Shown piece by piece: positions 1 through 6,685 of a stretch of 30,272 bases of DNA (position 1 is its first letter; every line of letters starts with the position of its first letter). The stretch lies in the NCBI GenBank assembly GCA_047972135.1, contig JBKEAJ010000038.1, positions 1-30,272 of the forward strand, read 5' to 3'. This stretch comes from JBKEAJ01 sp047972135. Lineage in GTDB: Bacteria > Bacteroidota > Bacteroidia > Bacteroidales > Prolixibacteraceae. Below the pieces are notes generated by a model that did no database searches, was not told the origin of the DNA, and saw only the letters and a program-made list of their open reading frames with translations. Both the position numbers and the translations under genes were made by a program.

Positions 1-774
1 ATCCCCGACCTTTCGCCTAATCACCGTATTAAGGACATTAGCTATAAGCCTACGGAGCATCTTCTTGATTTTGAATTTGATAGAAAGGCGATTTTTGATA
101 TCTATTGTGAGGGTCAGAATGGTCATCGCTTTATTGTAGAGATACAGAAGTATTGGCAGGCATTTTTTTAAGGATTGTAGTATTTACTATTCCACCTATC
201 CCATCCGCGAGCAGGCAGAGAGGGGCGAATGGGATTTTAAGCTGGATGCTGTTTACACTGTTGGTATACTTGATTTTCTGATAGATACTGAATACGATAA
301 TCCTGAGCCTGTTCACAAAGTAGAGTTGAAGAATGAGCGTAACAAGATATTTTTTGAGAAACTGATGTATATCTATGTTGAGCTTCCCAAGTTTACGAAG
401 CAGGAGCATGAATTGGAGACGATGCGAGATAAGTGGTAGCCAAATTCAATCATGCCGAGATGGAGGCCTATCAGAGCAGTCTTAAAATCTTTAGAAACAA
501 CCACAATATTTATAAATCCAACATAGAAAGAGCTATGGAGGACGGCGAGGAGATAGGAATCAAGAAAGGCGAGAAGCTTGGAATTGAAAAAGGCGAGAAG
601 ATAGGAATCGAGAAAGGCGAGAAGATTGGAATCGAGAAAGGGAGAGAAGAGGTTAAAGGCGAAGAAAAGAATGAAATCGCACTACGTCTTATTGCAGAAG
701 GTTTGGACAATGACTTTATACATAGAATAACAGGACTAAGCATCAAGGAGATAGAGAGACTGAGAAAAATGTGA
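1..774 (+). pseudogene. PD-(D/E)XK nuclease family transposase, broken and 5'-truncated by window edge
   Basis: The reading frame enters from the left edge and can be followed through two lesions. Positions 1-168 encode the nuclease core with FDIYC (the conserved Asp) and VEIQ (the E-x-Q of a PD-(D/E)XK fold). A run of seven T at 163-169 then shifts the frame into TAA at 169-171. With one T fewer, the frame continues from 170 with YYSTYPIREQAERGEW and VGILDF, typical of the Rpn/PDDEXK_2 transposase family, and stops at 437-439 after MRDKW. The C-terminal part resumes in the first frame from about 433 (VAKFNHAEMEAYQSSLK). The roughly 30 residues that the family normally carries between these blocks are missing, so an internal deletion is likely. 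The tail holds an 8-residue repeat. These proteins are mobile or nuclease-like genes that are often multicopy in Bacteroidales. I infer this copy is inactive; the family assignment is firm, the exact lesions less so. Confidence 0.8.
556..651 (+). repeat. 24-bp tandem repeat encoding GIEKGEKI octapeptides
   Basis: Four consecutive 24-bp units start at 556, 580, 604 and 628. They encode GIKKGEKL, GIEKGEKI, GIEKGEKI and GIEKGREE. Charged octapeptide repeats like these are common near the C-terminus of PDDEXK-family transposases. They can expand or contract by slippage, and here they lie inside the decayed gene. Confidence 0.85.
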
Positions 775-820
775 TAATGTGGTGATGATAAATGCAAGGT
801 TTATTTGTTTAAGGTTTAGA

Positions 821-982
821 GTTTAATTGCTTGAAGTTTAAAAATGCTATATGCTGTAGGCTTTATGCTATAAGCGAGCAGCCTTTATTTAGAAATACAA
901 GAACGTCATTGCGAGGAGCTTGCGACGAAGCAATCTCATGCAACGAAGAGCAGATTGCCACGCTGCGCTCGCAATGACGGCA
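821..982 (+). repeat. Palindromic interspersed repeat, copy 1
   Basis: About 160 bp that recur with high similarity at 20786-20941. The 3' half is a nested inverted repeat: outer arms CGTCATTGCGAG (904-915) and CTCGCAATGACG (968-979), inner arms GCAATCT (930-936) and AGATTGC (952-958). The 5' half shares the block AAGCGAGCAGCCTTTATTT with the second copy. There is no coding capacity, so it looks like a non-autonomous REP/MITE-type element. No target-site duplication is obvious. Confidence 0.8.
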
Positions 983-1199
983 AAAAAATATTACAAAATT
1001 GCAATGTTGTCTGTTACAGGCTGAAAGCCTGAATCAATTCAGTCTATGGCAACGCCATAGGAAACTAGACATGTTATTATTGATGGTAAAAGATATAGTT
1101 CAACAAAATATTTGTGACAAAGTTGCTTGCGGAGAAAATAAAAATATGTACTTTTGCAGTCAGAAAAATAAAAACAAGAAATATTAAACAAGAAGCAAT
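983..1199. other. Non-coding region with a cluster of three short palindromes upstream of rpsU
   Basis: No gene is supported here. Three perfect palindromes follow one another: CAGGCT-GAA-AGCCTG (1017-1031), GAAT-CA-ATTC (1031-1040) and CTATGGC-AAC-GCCATAG (1044-1060). They look like part of another small palindromic repeat or a mobile-element remnant. A 62-codon open frame crosses them but has no protein-like features. The rpsU promoter lies at the 3' end of the region. Confidence 0.5.
1127..1156 (+). promoter_or_regulatory. Putative rpsU promoter (Bacteroidota type)
   Basis: TACTTTTG at 1149-1156 matches the Bacteroidota -7 consensus TAnnTTTG. A TTG at 1127-1129, 19 bases upstream, is a partial -33 element. 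Transcription would begin around 1162 and give a leader of about 38 bases before the rpsU ATG. Confidence 0.5.
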
Positions 1200-1391
1200 A
1201 TGATTATCGTTCCCGTAAAAGATGGCGAAAACATAGAACGCGCCTTAAAAAGGTTCAAGAGGAAGTTTGAGAAAACCGGCGTTATACGCGAGGTTAGAAG
1301 ACGTCAGGCATTTATTAAGTACAGTGTTCGTCGTAGAGAAGAGGTAAAAAAAGCTATTTACATTCAGCAACTTAGAGGCAGCGAGGAGTAG
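1200..1391 (+). CDS. rpsU: 30S ribosomal protein bS21
   Basis: 63 residues, full family length, starting MIIVPVKDGENIERALKRF and ending in a basic segment with RRRQAFIKYSVRRREE. bS21 is a small, highly basic component of the 30S platform near the 3' end of 16S rRNA. In Bacteroidota, structural work has implicated bS21 together with bS18 and bS6 in sequestering the anti-Shine-Dalgarno sequence, which explains why most mRNAs of the phylum lack a Shine-Dalgarno element. The leader here (AACAAGAAGCAAT before ATG) contains no clear AGGAGG either. The gene starts a row with the recombinase gene 35 bases downstream and hpf further on, an order common in Bacteroidales, and is probably co-transcribed with the recombinase gene. 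A plausible promoter lies at 1127-1156. Confidence 0.97.
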   Translation: MIIVPVKDGENIERALKRFKRKFEKTGVIREVRRRQAFIKYSVRRREEVKKAIYIQQLRGSEE

Positions 1392-1426
1392 ATTCTTTTC
1401 GGGATTCCTGCATATAATTTTTAGAG

Positions 1427-2311
1427 ATGAGTTATCAGGGATCATTTTATAGATATTTGGACAATGAGTTAGGATATTCACCTAATACATTGCAATCATA
1501 CAAGATTGATCTCCGTCAGTTCGAGGATTTTTGTATTTCGAGCTACGGAGATTTTTCTTTGGAATATCTTGATGCCAGAAGTATAAGGGCATGGATAGTT
1601 GCGTTGATGGGAGCAGGGTTGACAGCTAAGAGTGTTCGCCGTAAGATAACAGCCGTCAAGACCTTTCACAAGTATTTACAGTCAGAGGGAGTAATTTCAA
1701 CATCTTTGGGGCAGATTCTATTGCCAAAGTCGGAGAAGCGACTTCCCACCTTTGTGAAAGTCAAGGAAATAGAAGCAATATTTGAAGATAGTCAATTGTT
1801 TGACGACGGATTTGAGGGGCAGCGGGATAGGATAATAATGGTCTTACTTTATTCGACGGGGATGAGAGTTAGCGAGTTGGTCAATCTTTGTGAATCCGAC
1901 ATTGATTTCTCCAATAGTACGGTAAAGGTTACGGGAAAACGACGAAAGCAGCGGATAATCCCTTTTCCCAAAGAGTTTCAACTCTATCTTAGGTCGTACG
2001 GGGTTTTATCGAAGGAAGTGAACAGTAGTTCTTATTTTGTTGTAACATCGAAAGGCAAGCAGGTTTATCCGATGCTGATATATAGGGTGGTAAGCAAAAT
2101 ATTGAAGCAGATGTCGAGTTCAGGCAAGGTCAATCCACATATTTTGCGCCATAGCTATGCAACGCACCTGCTTAACAACGGAGCGGATTTAAATGCTGTC
2201 AAGGAATTGCTAGGGCATGCGAGTCTTTCTGCTACTGAGGTTTACACACACAATACGGTAGATAGGTTGAAGAGTGTTTACAAGCGGAGTCATCCATGGT
2301 CGGGAGATTGA
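1427..2311 (+). CDS. xerC: Tyrosine site-specific recombinase, XerC/XerD type
   Basis: 294 residues, the usual length of XerC/XerD. The N-terminal core-binding domain (about 1-95, with SPNTLQSYKIDLRQFEDF) precedes the catalytic domain (about 105-290). The complete active site is visible: R147 in STGMRVSEL, K171 in the TGK beta-hairpin, H238 and R241 in HILRHSYATH, H264 in LLGHASLSATEVYTH, and nucleophile Y273. Xer recombinases resolve chromosome dimers at dif during division, acting with FtsK. Its place between rpsU and hpf, in a conserved housekeeping order, and its near-minimal size argue against a phage integrase or an invertase. No invertible repeats flank it. Whether it is the XerC or the XerD member cannot be decided from sequence alone, so the symbol is tentative. 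The start follows rpsU by 35 bases, consistent with co-transcription. Confidence 0.88.
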   Translation: MSYQGSFYRYLDNELGYSPNTLQSYKIDLRQFEDFCISSYGDFSLEYLDARSIRAWIVALMGAGLTAKSVRRKITAVKTFHKYLQSEGVISTSLGQILLPKSEKRLPTFVKVKEIEAIFEDSQLFDDGFEGQRDRIIMVLLYSTGMRVSELVNLCESDIDFSNSTVKVTGKRRKQRIIPFPKEFQLYLRSYGVLSKEVNSSSYFVVTSKGKQVYPMLIYRVVSKILKQMSSSGKVNPHILRHSYATHLLNNGADLNAVKELLGHASLSATEVYTHNTVDRLKSVYKRSHPWSGD

Positions 2312-2454
2312 TTTGTCGACCGAAAGAAAGTAAAAGTAAATAAGTGGAGTTTTTTTATTTTACTGATATTTTTCTTTAATGCGGTAGCTGTTAGTATGTT
2401 GCTTAGGTTTAGCAATATTTAGAGCAGTTCAAAGACAAACAAAATTGAAGAATT

Positions 2455-2488
2455 ACTTGTATTAGAGAAGTACAAGTTACTATATTTA
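2455..2488 (+). promoter_or_regulatory. Possible hpf promoter overlapped by an inverted repeat
   Basis: A perfect inverted repeat, ACTTGTA (2455-2461) and TACAAGT (2471-2477), spans a candidate -33 element CTTG (2456-2459) and the spacer to TATATTTA (2481-2488), a near match to TAnnTTTG. The placement resembles an operator over a promoter. Both parts are weak matches, so this is a suggestion only. Confidence 0.3.
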
Positions 2489-2568
2489 TGACAGATTATC
2501 AGAGGATGGCAGGATTTGTATTTTGAGTTCTGCGTCTATTATTAATAACAATATTAATATTGAATATT

Positions 2569-2865
2569 ATGAATATTAAGATTAACGCGGTGCGTTTCAC
2601 GGCGGATCAGAAGTTAACGGACCTAATAGAGAAGAAGGTCTCAAAGTTAAGTCAGTATTTTGACAGTATCATTGGTGCAGAAATTAAACTAAAGGTTGAC
2701 AAACCGGAGTCGCACAATAATAAAATTGTAGAACTGTCCTTGTCGGTTCCCTCCCACGATCATCTTTTCGTAAAGAAACAGGAAGAGTCCTTTGAAAAAG
2801 GAATAGACCAAGCGGTAGACGCAATGCGCAAGCAGATAGACAAATACAAAGAGAAATTGAAATAA
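2569..2865 (+). CDS. hpf: Ribosome hibernation-promoting factor, short form (HPF/YfiA family)
   Basis: 98 residues from ATG 2569 (MNIKINAVRFTADQKL). An in-frame TTG at 2560 would add three residues, but the ATG fits the family N-terminus. The chain has the beta-alpha-beta-beta-beta-alpha pattern of the S30AE domain and a lysine-rich C-terminal helix ending DKYKEKLK. It lacks the C-terminal dimerisation domain of long HPF, so it is the short class. HPF binds in the decoding channel of the 30S subunit and inactivates or stores ribosomes when growth slows, so it acts in the cytoplasm directly on the ribosome. It is separated from the recombinase gene by about 250 bases and may have its own promoter (see 2455-2488). 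A long perfect hairpin follows immediately, before the tRNA promoter. Confidence 0.93.
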   Translation: MNIKINAVRFTADQKLTDLIEKKVSKLSQYFDSIIGAEIKLKVDKPESHNNKIVELSLSVPSHDHLFVKKQEESFEKGIDQAVDAMRKQIDKYKEKLK

Positions 2866-2876
2866 TAGATGTATCC

Positions 2877-2909
2877 ATCCATACATTTTTTTCAAAAAAA
2901 TGTATGGAT
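2877..2909. terminator. Perfect 16-bp hairpin after hpf, likely terminator
   Basis: The arms 2877-2892 (ATCCATACATTTTTTT) and 2894-2909 are exact reverse complements around a single C. The inner A/T run gives a U-tract on either strand. It lies 11 bases after the hpf stop and just before the tRNA-tuf promoter, so it probably separates the two transcription units. Confidence 0.7.
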
Positions 2910-2911
2910 TG

Positions 2912-2943
2912 TTTGGAGGGTAAAATTAAAGTATCTATATTTG
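2912..2943 (+). promoter_or_regulatory. Promoter of the tRNA-tuf transcription unit
   Basis: TTTG at 2912-2915 and TATATTTG at 2936-2943, separated by 20 bases, match both elements of the Bacteroidota housekeeping promoter (TTTG, TAnnTTTG). This is the best promoter match I found in the window. It lies 50 bases upstream of the first tRNA, fitting strong expression of the tRNAs and EF-Tu. Confidence 0.75.
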
Positions 2944-2993
2944 CATGCCTTTTAAGAAATATAGGGGGCGATGCTCTAAGAAATAATGTATTT

Positions 2994-3067
2994 GCCGATG
3001 TAGCTCAGTTGGCCAGAGCAGCTGATTTGTAATCAGCGGGTCGGGGGTTCGAATCCCTCCATCGGCT
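2994..3067 (+). tRNA. tRNA-Thr (anticodon UGU)
   Basis: A cloverleaf can be drawn in full. The acceptor GCCGATG pairs with CATCGGC, the D-arm contains AGCTCAGTTGGCCAGAGC, the anticodon stem-loop is GCTGA-TTTGTAA-TCAGC, and the T-arm is GGGGG-TTCGAAT-CCCTC. The discriminator is T3067 and CCA is not encoded. It is the first of four tRNAs between hpf and tuf. Confidence 0.97.
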
Positions 3068-3072
3068 CCCTT

Positions 3073-3155
3073 GGGGAGATACCGAAGCGGTCAAACGGGA
3101 CAGACTGTAAATCTGTTGGATCATTCCTTCGTAGGTTCGAATCCTGCTCTCCCCA
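3073..3155 (+). tRNA. tRNA-Tyr (anticodon GUA)
   Basis: The acceptor GGGGAGA pairs with TCTCCCC. The anticodon stem-loop is ACAGA-CTGTAAA-TCTGT with anticodon GTA. A long variable arm of the class II type precedes the T-loop TTCGAAT. The discriminator is A3155. It follows tRNA-Thr by five bases, so the two are one transcript. Confidence 0.97.
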
Positions 3156-3193
3156 CACCAATTCCTTATAAGGTTTGGCAAGATAATTTACAA

Positions 3194-3266
3194 GCGGGAG
3201 TAGCTCAGTTGATAGAGCATCAGCCTTCCAAGCTGAGGGCCGCGGGTTTGAGCCCCGTCTCCCGCT
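3194..3266 (+). tRNA. tRNA-Gly (anticodon UCC)
   Basis: The acceptor GCGGGAG pairs with CTCCCGC, the anticodon stem-loop is TCAGC-CTTCCAA-GCTGA, and the T-loop is TTTGAGC. The T-loop has T in place of the usual C in TTC. The discriminator is T3266, with no encoded CCA. Confidence 0.95.
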
Positions 3267-3278
3267 CTAATTATTGTT

Positions 3279-3350
<72 letters not shown>

Positions 3351-3376
3351 CAAATTGATTTTAAAAATAGAATAAG

Positions 3377-4564
3377 ATGGCAAAAGAACAATTTAACAGA
3401 GACAAGGAGCACCTGAATATTGGTACAATTGGTCACGTGGATCATGGTAAAACTACCCTGACAGCTGCGATTACGACAGTTTTAGCAAAGAAAGGACTTT
3501 CTGAAATGCGTGCATTCGATTCAATCGATAACGCTCCTGAAGAAAAAGAGAGAGGTATTACCATTAATACAGCTCACGTAGAGTATCAAACAGCAAATCG
3601 TCACTACGCTCACGTTGACTGTCCGGGTCACGCCGACTACGTTAAGAATATGGTAACAGGTGCTGCCCAAATGGACGGTGCTATTTTGGTATGTGCAGCG
3701 ACTGATGGGCCTATGCCTCAGACACGCGAGCACATTCTTCTTGCACGTCAGGTGAACGTACCTAAAATCGTTGTTTTCTTGAACAAAGTAGACATGGTAG
3801 ACGACGAGGAGTTGCTAGAGTTAGTAGAAATGGAGGTACGCGATCTTCTTAGCTTCTACGAGTTTGACGGCGACAACACACCTGTTATTATGGGTTCTGC
3901 GCTAGGAGCACTTAATGGTGAGGCACAGTGGGAAGAGAAAGTGATGGAGCTAATGGATGCTGTTGACACATGGATTCCTGTTCCACCACGCGACAAGGAC
4001 AAGCCGTTCTTGATGCCTGTTGAGGATGTATTTTCAATCACTGGTCGTGGTACAGTAGCAACAGGTCGTATTGAGACAGGTATTATCCATACTGGCGACG
4101 AAATGGAGATGATAGGTCTTGGAGCCGCGGGTAAGAAGACAACATGTACAGGAGTAGAGATGTTCCGTAAGATTCTTGATGAGGGTCAAGCGGGAGACAA
4201 TGTTGGTTTATTGCTTCGTGGAGTAGACAAGAATGAGATTAAGCGTGGTATGATTTTGGCGAAGCCGGGTTCAATCACACCTCACACTAAATTCAAAGCT
4301 GAGGTTTATGTATTGAAGAAAGAAGAAGGTGGACGTCACACTCCATTCCACAACAGATATCGTCCACAATTCTATCTACGTACCCTTGACGTAACAGGAG
4401 AGATTCACCTGCCGGAGGGACGTGAGATGGTAATGCCTGGAGATAACTTGACAATTGATGTTGAGTTGATAACACCAGTAGCTATCAACGTAGGACTACG
4501 CTTTGCTATTCGCGAGGGAGGACGTACGGTTGGAGCAGGACAGATTACTGAGATTACGCAATAA
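3377..4564 (+). CDS. tuf: Translation elongation factor Tu
   Basis: 395 residues, full length. The GTPase motifs are intact: G1 GHVDHGKT (19-26), G3 DCPGH (81-85), G4 NKVD (136-139) and G5 SAL (174-176). Beta-barrel domains II and III follow, with conserved segments such as GRGTVATGRIE and, near the end, AIREGGRTVGAGQ. EF-Tu delivers aminoacyl-tRNA to the ribosomal A site with GTP. The gene shares a transcript with the four upstream tRNAs, starting at the promoter at 2912-2943, and ends at a strong hairpin terminator. The leader before ATG (AAAAATAGAATAAG) is A-rich and lacks a Shine-Dalgarno sequence, as expected for the phylum. Only this copy lies in the window. Confidence 0.98.
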   Translation: MAKEQFNRDKEHLNIGTIGHVDHGKTTLTAAITTVLAKKGLSEMRAFDSIDNAPEEKERGITINTAHVEYQTANRHYAHVDCPGHADYVKNMVTGAAQMDGAILVCAATDGPMPQTREHILLARQVNVPKIVVFLNKVDMVDDEELLELVEMEVRDLLSFYEFDGDNTPVIMGSALGALNGEAQWEEKVMELMDAVDTWIPVPPRDKDKPFLMPVEDVFSITGRGTVATGRIETGIIHTGDEMEMIGLGAAGKKTTCTGVEMFRKILDEGQAGDNVGLLLRGVDKNEIKRGMILAKPGSITPHTKFKAEVYVLKKEEGGRHTPFHNRYRPQFYLRTLDVTGEIHLPEGREMVMPGDNLTIDVELITPVAINVGLRFAIREGGRTVGAGQITEITQ

Positions 4565-4587
4565 TTTTGGTATAGGAAAACATAATA

Positions 4588-4618
4588 AGTCCCAAGGCAT
4601 ACCCTTGGGACTATTTTT
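4588..4618 (+). terminator. Intrinsic terminator after tuf
   Basis: A perfect 10-bp stem, AGTCCCAAGG (4588-4597) and CCTTGGGACT (4603-4612), with loop CATAC, is followed by ATTTTT. It ends the tRNA-tuf unit. The last base of the stem together with the T-run also reads TATTTTTG (4612-4619), a TAnnTTTG match. Confidence 0.85.
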
Positions 4619-4619
4619 G
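4612..4619 (+). promoter_or_regulatory. TAnnTTTG promoter-like element fused to the tuf terminator tail
   Basis: TATTTTTG fits the -7 consensus, but no TTTG lies 19-21 bases upstream because the terminator stem occupies that place. It could drive secE-nusG and the ribosomal protein genes. The alternative is that it is simply the terminator U-tract. Confidence 0.35.
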
Positions 4620-4665
4620 CAGAATCATGGTGTTTTGGAGGAGGTTCGAGTCCTTCTATTCTGCC
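4619..4665 (+). pseudogene. Truncated tRNA-like element lacking D-arm and anticodon arm
   Basis: GCAGAAT (4619-4625) pairs perfectly with ATTCTGC (4658-4664) as an acceptor stem. Just inside the 3' strand is a T-arm, GGAGG-TTCGAGT-CCTTC (4640-4656), with the consensus T-loop. One extra T (4657) separates the T-stem from the acceptor strand. Only 14 bases lie between the 5' acceptor strand and the T-arm, so the D- and anticodon arms are absent. From memory, Bacteroides and relatives carry tRNA-Trp between tuf and secE. This may be its decayed remnant, a different tRNA remnant, or a functional tRNA-like structure in the leader of the secE operon. Confidence 0.55.
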
Positions 4666-4680
4666 AATAAATATAGACAA

Positions 4681-4887
4681 ATGAGTTTTAGAAGGAGCGT
4701 AGAGGAATCATACAAGGAGTTGATGACAAAGGTAACTTGGCCAACACTTAGCGAGTTGCAAACGAGTGCAGGTATAGTTATGATTGCTACGGTGATAATA
4801 GCCTTGTTGGTATTAGCAATGGATGCGTCGTTCAGATATATCATTATAGAGCTGATTTACGGTATGTTCGGCACAACGGGAGCATAG
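4681..4887 (+). CDS. secE: Preprotein translocase subunit SecE
   Basis: 68 residues from ATG 4681. The amphipathic N-terminal segment (FRRSVEESYKELMTKVTWP) ends in the conserved TWP, followed by one transmembrane helix of about residues 29-48 (AGIVMIATVIIALLVLAM). This single-span form is normal outside gamma-proteobacteria. SecE clamps the SecY channel of the protein-export translocon in the inner membrane. An in-frame ATG at 4627 would add 18 residues (MVFWRRFESFYSANKYRQ), but it lies within the tRNA-like element and is not family-like. I therefore chose 4681. It starts the secE-nusG-rpl-rpo gene row. Confidence 0.93.
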   Translation: MSFRRSVEESYKELMTKVTWPTLSELQTSAGIVMIATVIIALLVLAMDASFRYIIIELIYGMFGTTGA

Positions 4888-4908
4888 TAAAAGTTCAGAA
4901 GTATTATT

Positions 4909-5460
4909 ATGACAGAGCTAAAGCATAGATGGTACGTACTACGTTCGGTAGGCGGCAAGGAAAAGAAGGTCAAGGAATCGATAGAGAATGAGATGAATGG
5001 CGGCGAGTTGTCTGGTTATGTATCTCAGGTTCTGATACCTATGGAGAAGATATATCAGATACGTAACGGGAAAAAAGTTAGTAAGGATCGCAGTTTTTTT
5101 CCGGGATATGTATTGATAGAGGCGGCTTTGGTAGGCGAGGTACCACACGTACTAAAAGGCATCAATAACGTTATCGGTTTTCTTGGAGAGACGAAGGGGG
5201 GTGATCCTATGCCTTTGCGGGAGTCCGAGGTCAATAGGATTTTGGGACGTGTCGACGAATTGGCAGAAGCTGATGAGTTAATGAATATTCCATTTGTAGT
5301 AGGCGAGACTATTAAGGTAATAGATGGAGCATTTAACGGTTTCAACGGAACTATTGAGGAGATACAAGAGGAAAAGAAGAAGTTGAAAGTGATGGTAAAG
5401 ATATTCGGGAGGAAGACCCCATTAGAGCTTAGCTTTATGCAGGTAGAGAGAATATCGTAG
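4909..5460 (+). CDS. nusG: Transcription termination/antitermination protein NusG
   Basis: 183 residues. The NGN domain covers roughly 1-115: it starts RWYVLRSVGGKEKKV and includes the SFFPGYVLIEA core. A linker follows, then a C-terminal KOW domain (about 130-183) with VGETIKVIDGAFNGFNGTI and a terminal SFMQVERIS. NusG binds the RNA polymerase clamp, raises processivity, and links polymerase to Rho or to the leading ribosome. It follows secE by 21 bases and precedes rplK by 30, as in most bacteria. No extra inserted domain is visible. Confidence 0.97.
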   Translation: MTELKHRWYVLRSVGGKEKKVKESIENEMNGGELSGYVSQVLIPMEKIYQIRNGKKVSKDRSFFPGYVLIEAALVGEVPHVLKGINNVIGFLGETKGGDPMPLRESEVNRILGRVDELAEADELMNIPFVVGETIKVIDGAFNGFNGTIEEIQEEKKKLKVMVKIFGRKTPLELSFMQVERIS

Positions 5461-5490
5461 TAAAGAAATATATTTTTTAAATATTATATT

Positions 5491-5934
5491 ATGGCTAAAG
5501 AAGTCGCAGGATTAATTAAGTTACAGATTAGGGGTGGTCAGGCGAACCCCTCGCCACCCGTAGGTCCGGCACTGGGAGCCAAAGGGGTTAACATTATGAA
5601 CTTTTGCAAGCAGTTTAATGCTCGCACACAAGACCAACAGGGTAAGGTGTTGCCGGTAGTAATAACTGTATTTGCGGATAAGTCTTTTGACTTCATAATT
5701 AAACAACCACCTATTGCCGTTTCAGTGTTAGAGGCCGCCAAGTTGAAGAGTGGATCACCGATGCCCCATACCAAGAAGGTAGGGAGTATAACGTGGGATC
5801 AGGTACGAGTAATTGCAGAGAACAAGATGAGCGATTTAAATTGCTTCAAGATTGAGTCGGCAATGAGTATGGTAGCTGGGACAGCGCGGAGCATGGGAGT
5901 TACAGTTACGGGTAATTCACCATTTGAAAATTAA
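5491..5934 (+). CDS. rplK: 50S ribosomal protein uL11
   Basis: 147 residues. The N-terminal domain carries IKLQIRGGQANPSPPVGPAL followed by GAKGVNIMNFCKQFN, and the C-terminal domain carries the RNA-binding stretch SMGVTVTG. uL11 forms the GTPase-associated centre of the 50S stalk base with 23S rRNA, and contacts elongation factors and RelA-type proteins. It is followed by rplA after 11 bases, so the two are translationally close, as in the classical L11 operon. Confidence 0.98.
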   Translation: MAKEVAGLIKLQIRGGQANPSPPVGPALGAKGVNIMNFCKQFNARTQDQQGKVLPVVITVFADKSFDFIIKQPPIAVSVLEAAKLKSGSPMPHTKKVGSITWDQVRVIAENKMSDLNCFKIESAMSMVAGTARSMGVTVTGNSPFEN

Positions 5935-5945
5935 AAATTATTGCA

Positions 5946-6644
5946 ATGGGAAAAAAATCGAAGAACAGAAGGCTTGCATTAGAGAAGGTTGAAAAGGACA
6001 AGTTCTATTCGTTGGAGGAAGCGTCGAGCTTAGTAAAGGAGATTACTTACACAAAGTTTGATGCCTCAGTCGACATAGACGTACGTTTAGGAGTAGACCC
6101 TCGCAAAGCAAATCAAATGGTACGCGGTGTTGTGTCGCTTCCACATGGCACAGGTAAGGACGTAAGAGTCTTGGCACTGGTAACACCCGAAAAAGAAGCT
6201 GAGGCGAAAGAAGCTGGGGCTGATTTTGTAGGTTTAGACGACTACATTGAGAAGATTAAAGGCGGATGGACAGATGTAGACGTTATCATTACTATGCCCC
6301 AGGTGATGGGTAAGCTCGGAATGATTGGTAGAATCTTAGGGCCACGAGGCTTGATGCCAAATCCTAAGAGTGGTACGGTGACACCTGAGATAGGAAAAGC
6401 AGTATCTGAAGTTAAGTCAGGGAAAATCGACTTTAAGGTTGATAAATTTGGTATTGTACATACATCGATAGGCAAGGTATCATTCGAGCCATCGAAGTTA
6501 CAAGACAATGCATCGGAGTTTATCAATACAATCATAAAGTTGAAGCCTTCGGCGGCAAAAGGTACTTATATCAAGAGTGTTACTATATCTAGTACTATGA
6601 GTCCGGGTATTGCCATAGATGTTAAGTCTATAGGTGCAAATTAA
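5946..6644 (+). CDS. rplA: 50S ribosomal protein uL1
   Basis: 232 residues, full length. Diagnostic segments include DIDVRLGVDPRKANQMVRG, the domain II region VDVIITMPQVMGKLG, GRILGPRGLMPNPKSGTV, and the domain I return with SAAKGTYIKSVTISSTMSPG. uL1 forms the mobile L1 stalk that handles E-site tRNA, and in many bacteria it represses its own operon by binding mRNA. I could not identify a rRNA-mimicking leader site upstream of rplK here. The basic N-terminus GKKSKNRR supports the chosen ATG. Confidence 0.98.
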   Translation: MGKKSKNRRLALEKVEKDKFYSLEEASSLVKEITYTKFDASVDIDVRLGVDPRKANQMVRGVVSLPHGTGKDVRVLALVTPEKEAEAKEAGADFVGLDDYIEKIKGGWTDVDVIITMPQVMGKLGMIGRILGPRGLMPNPKSGTVTPEIGKAVSEVKSGKIDFKVDKFGIVHTSIGKVSFEPSKLQDNASEFINTIIKLKPSAAKGTYIKSVTISSTMSPGIAIDVKSIGAN

Positions 6645-6685
6645 GAACACGAAGTATAAAAGCTTCAATTAGCGCAAATGACAAT

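Noticed and set aside
904..979. Possible CRISPR repeat-spacer unit
   Set aside because: It is a single nested palindrome with one distant copy, with no regularly spaced direct repeats and no cas genes.
999..1187. 62-codon open frame upstream of rpsU
   Set aside because: It runs through three palindromes and the rpsU promoter, has no protein-like pattern and looks like repeat DNA read as protein.
1427..2311. Phase-variation invertase or phage integrase
   Set aside because: The catalytic set is also shared by Xer proteins, but the conserved rpsU-hpf context, 294-residue length and lack of flanking inverted repeats or att sites favour a housekeeping XerC/D.
4627..4680. In-frame ATG adding 18 residues to SecE
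   Set aside because: The segment is the tRNA-like element read as protein, and SecE homologues start near the FRRSVEES segment. It could matter only if transcription began right at 4626.
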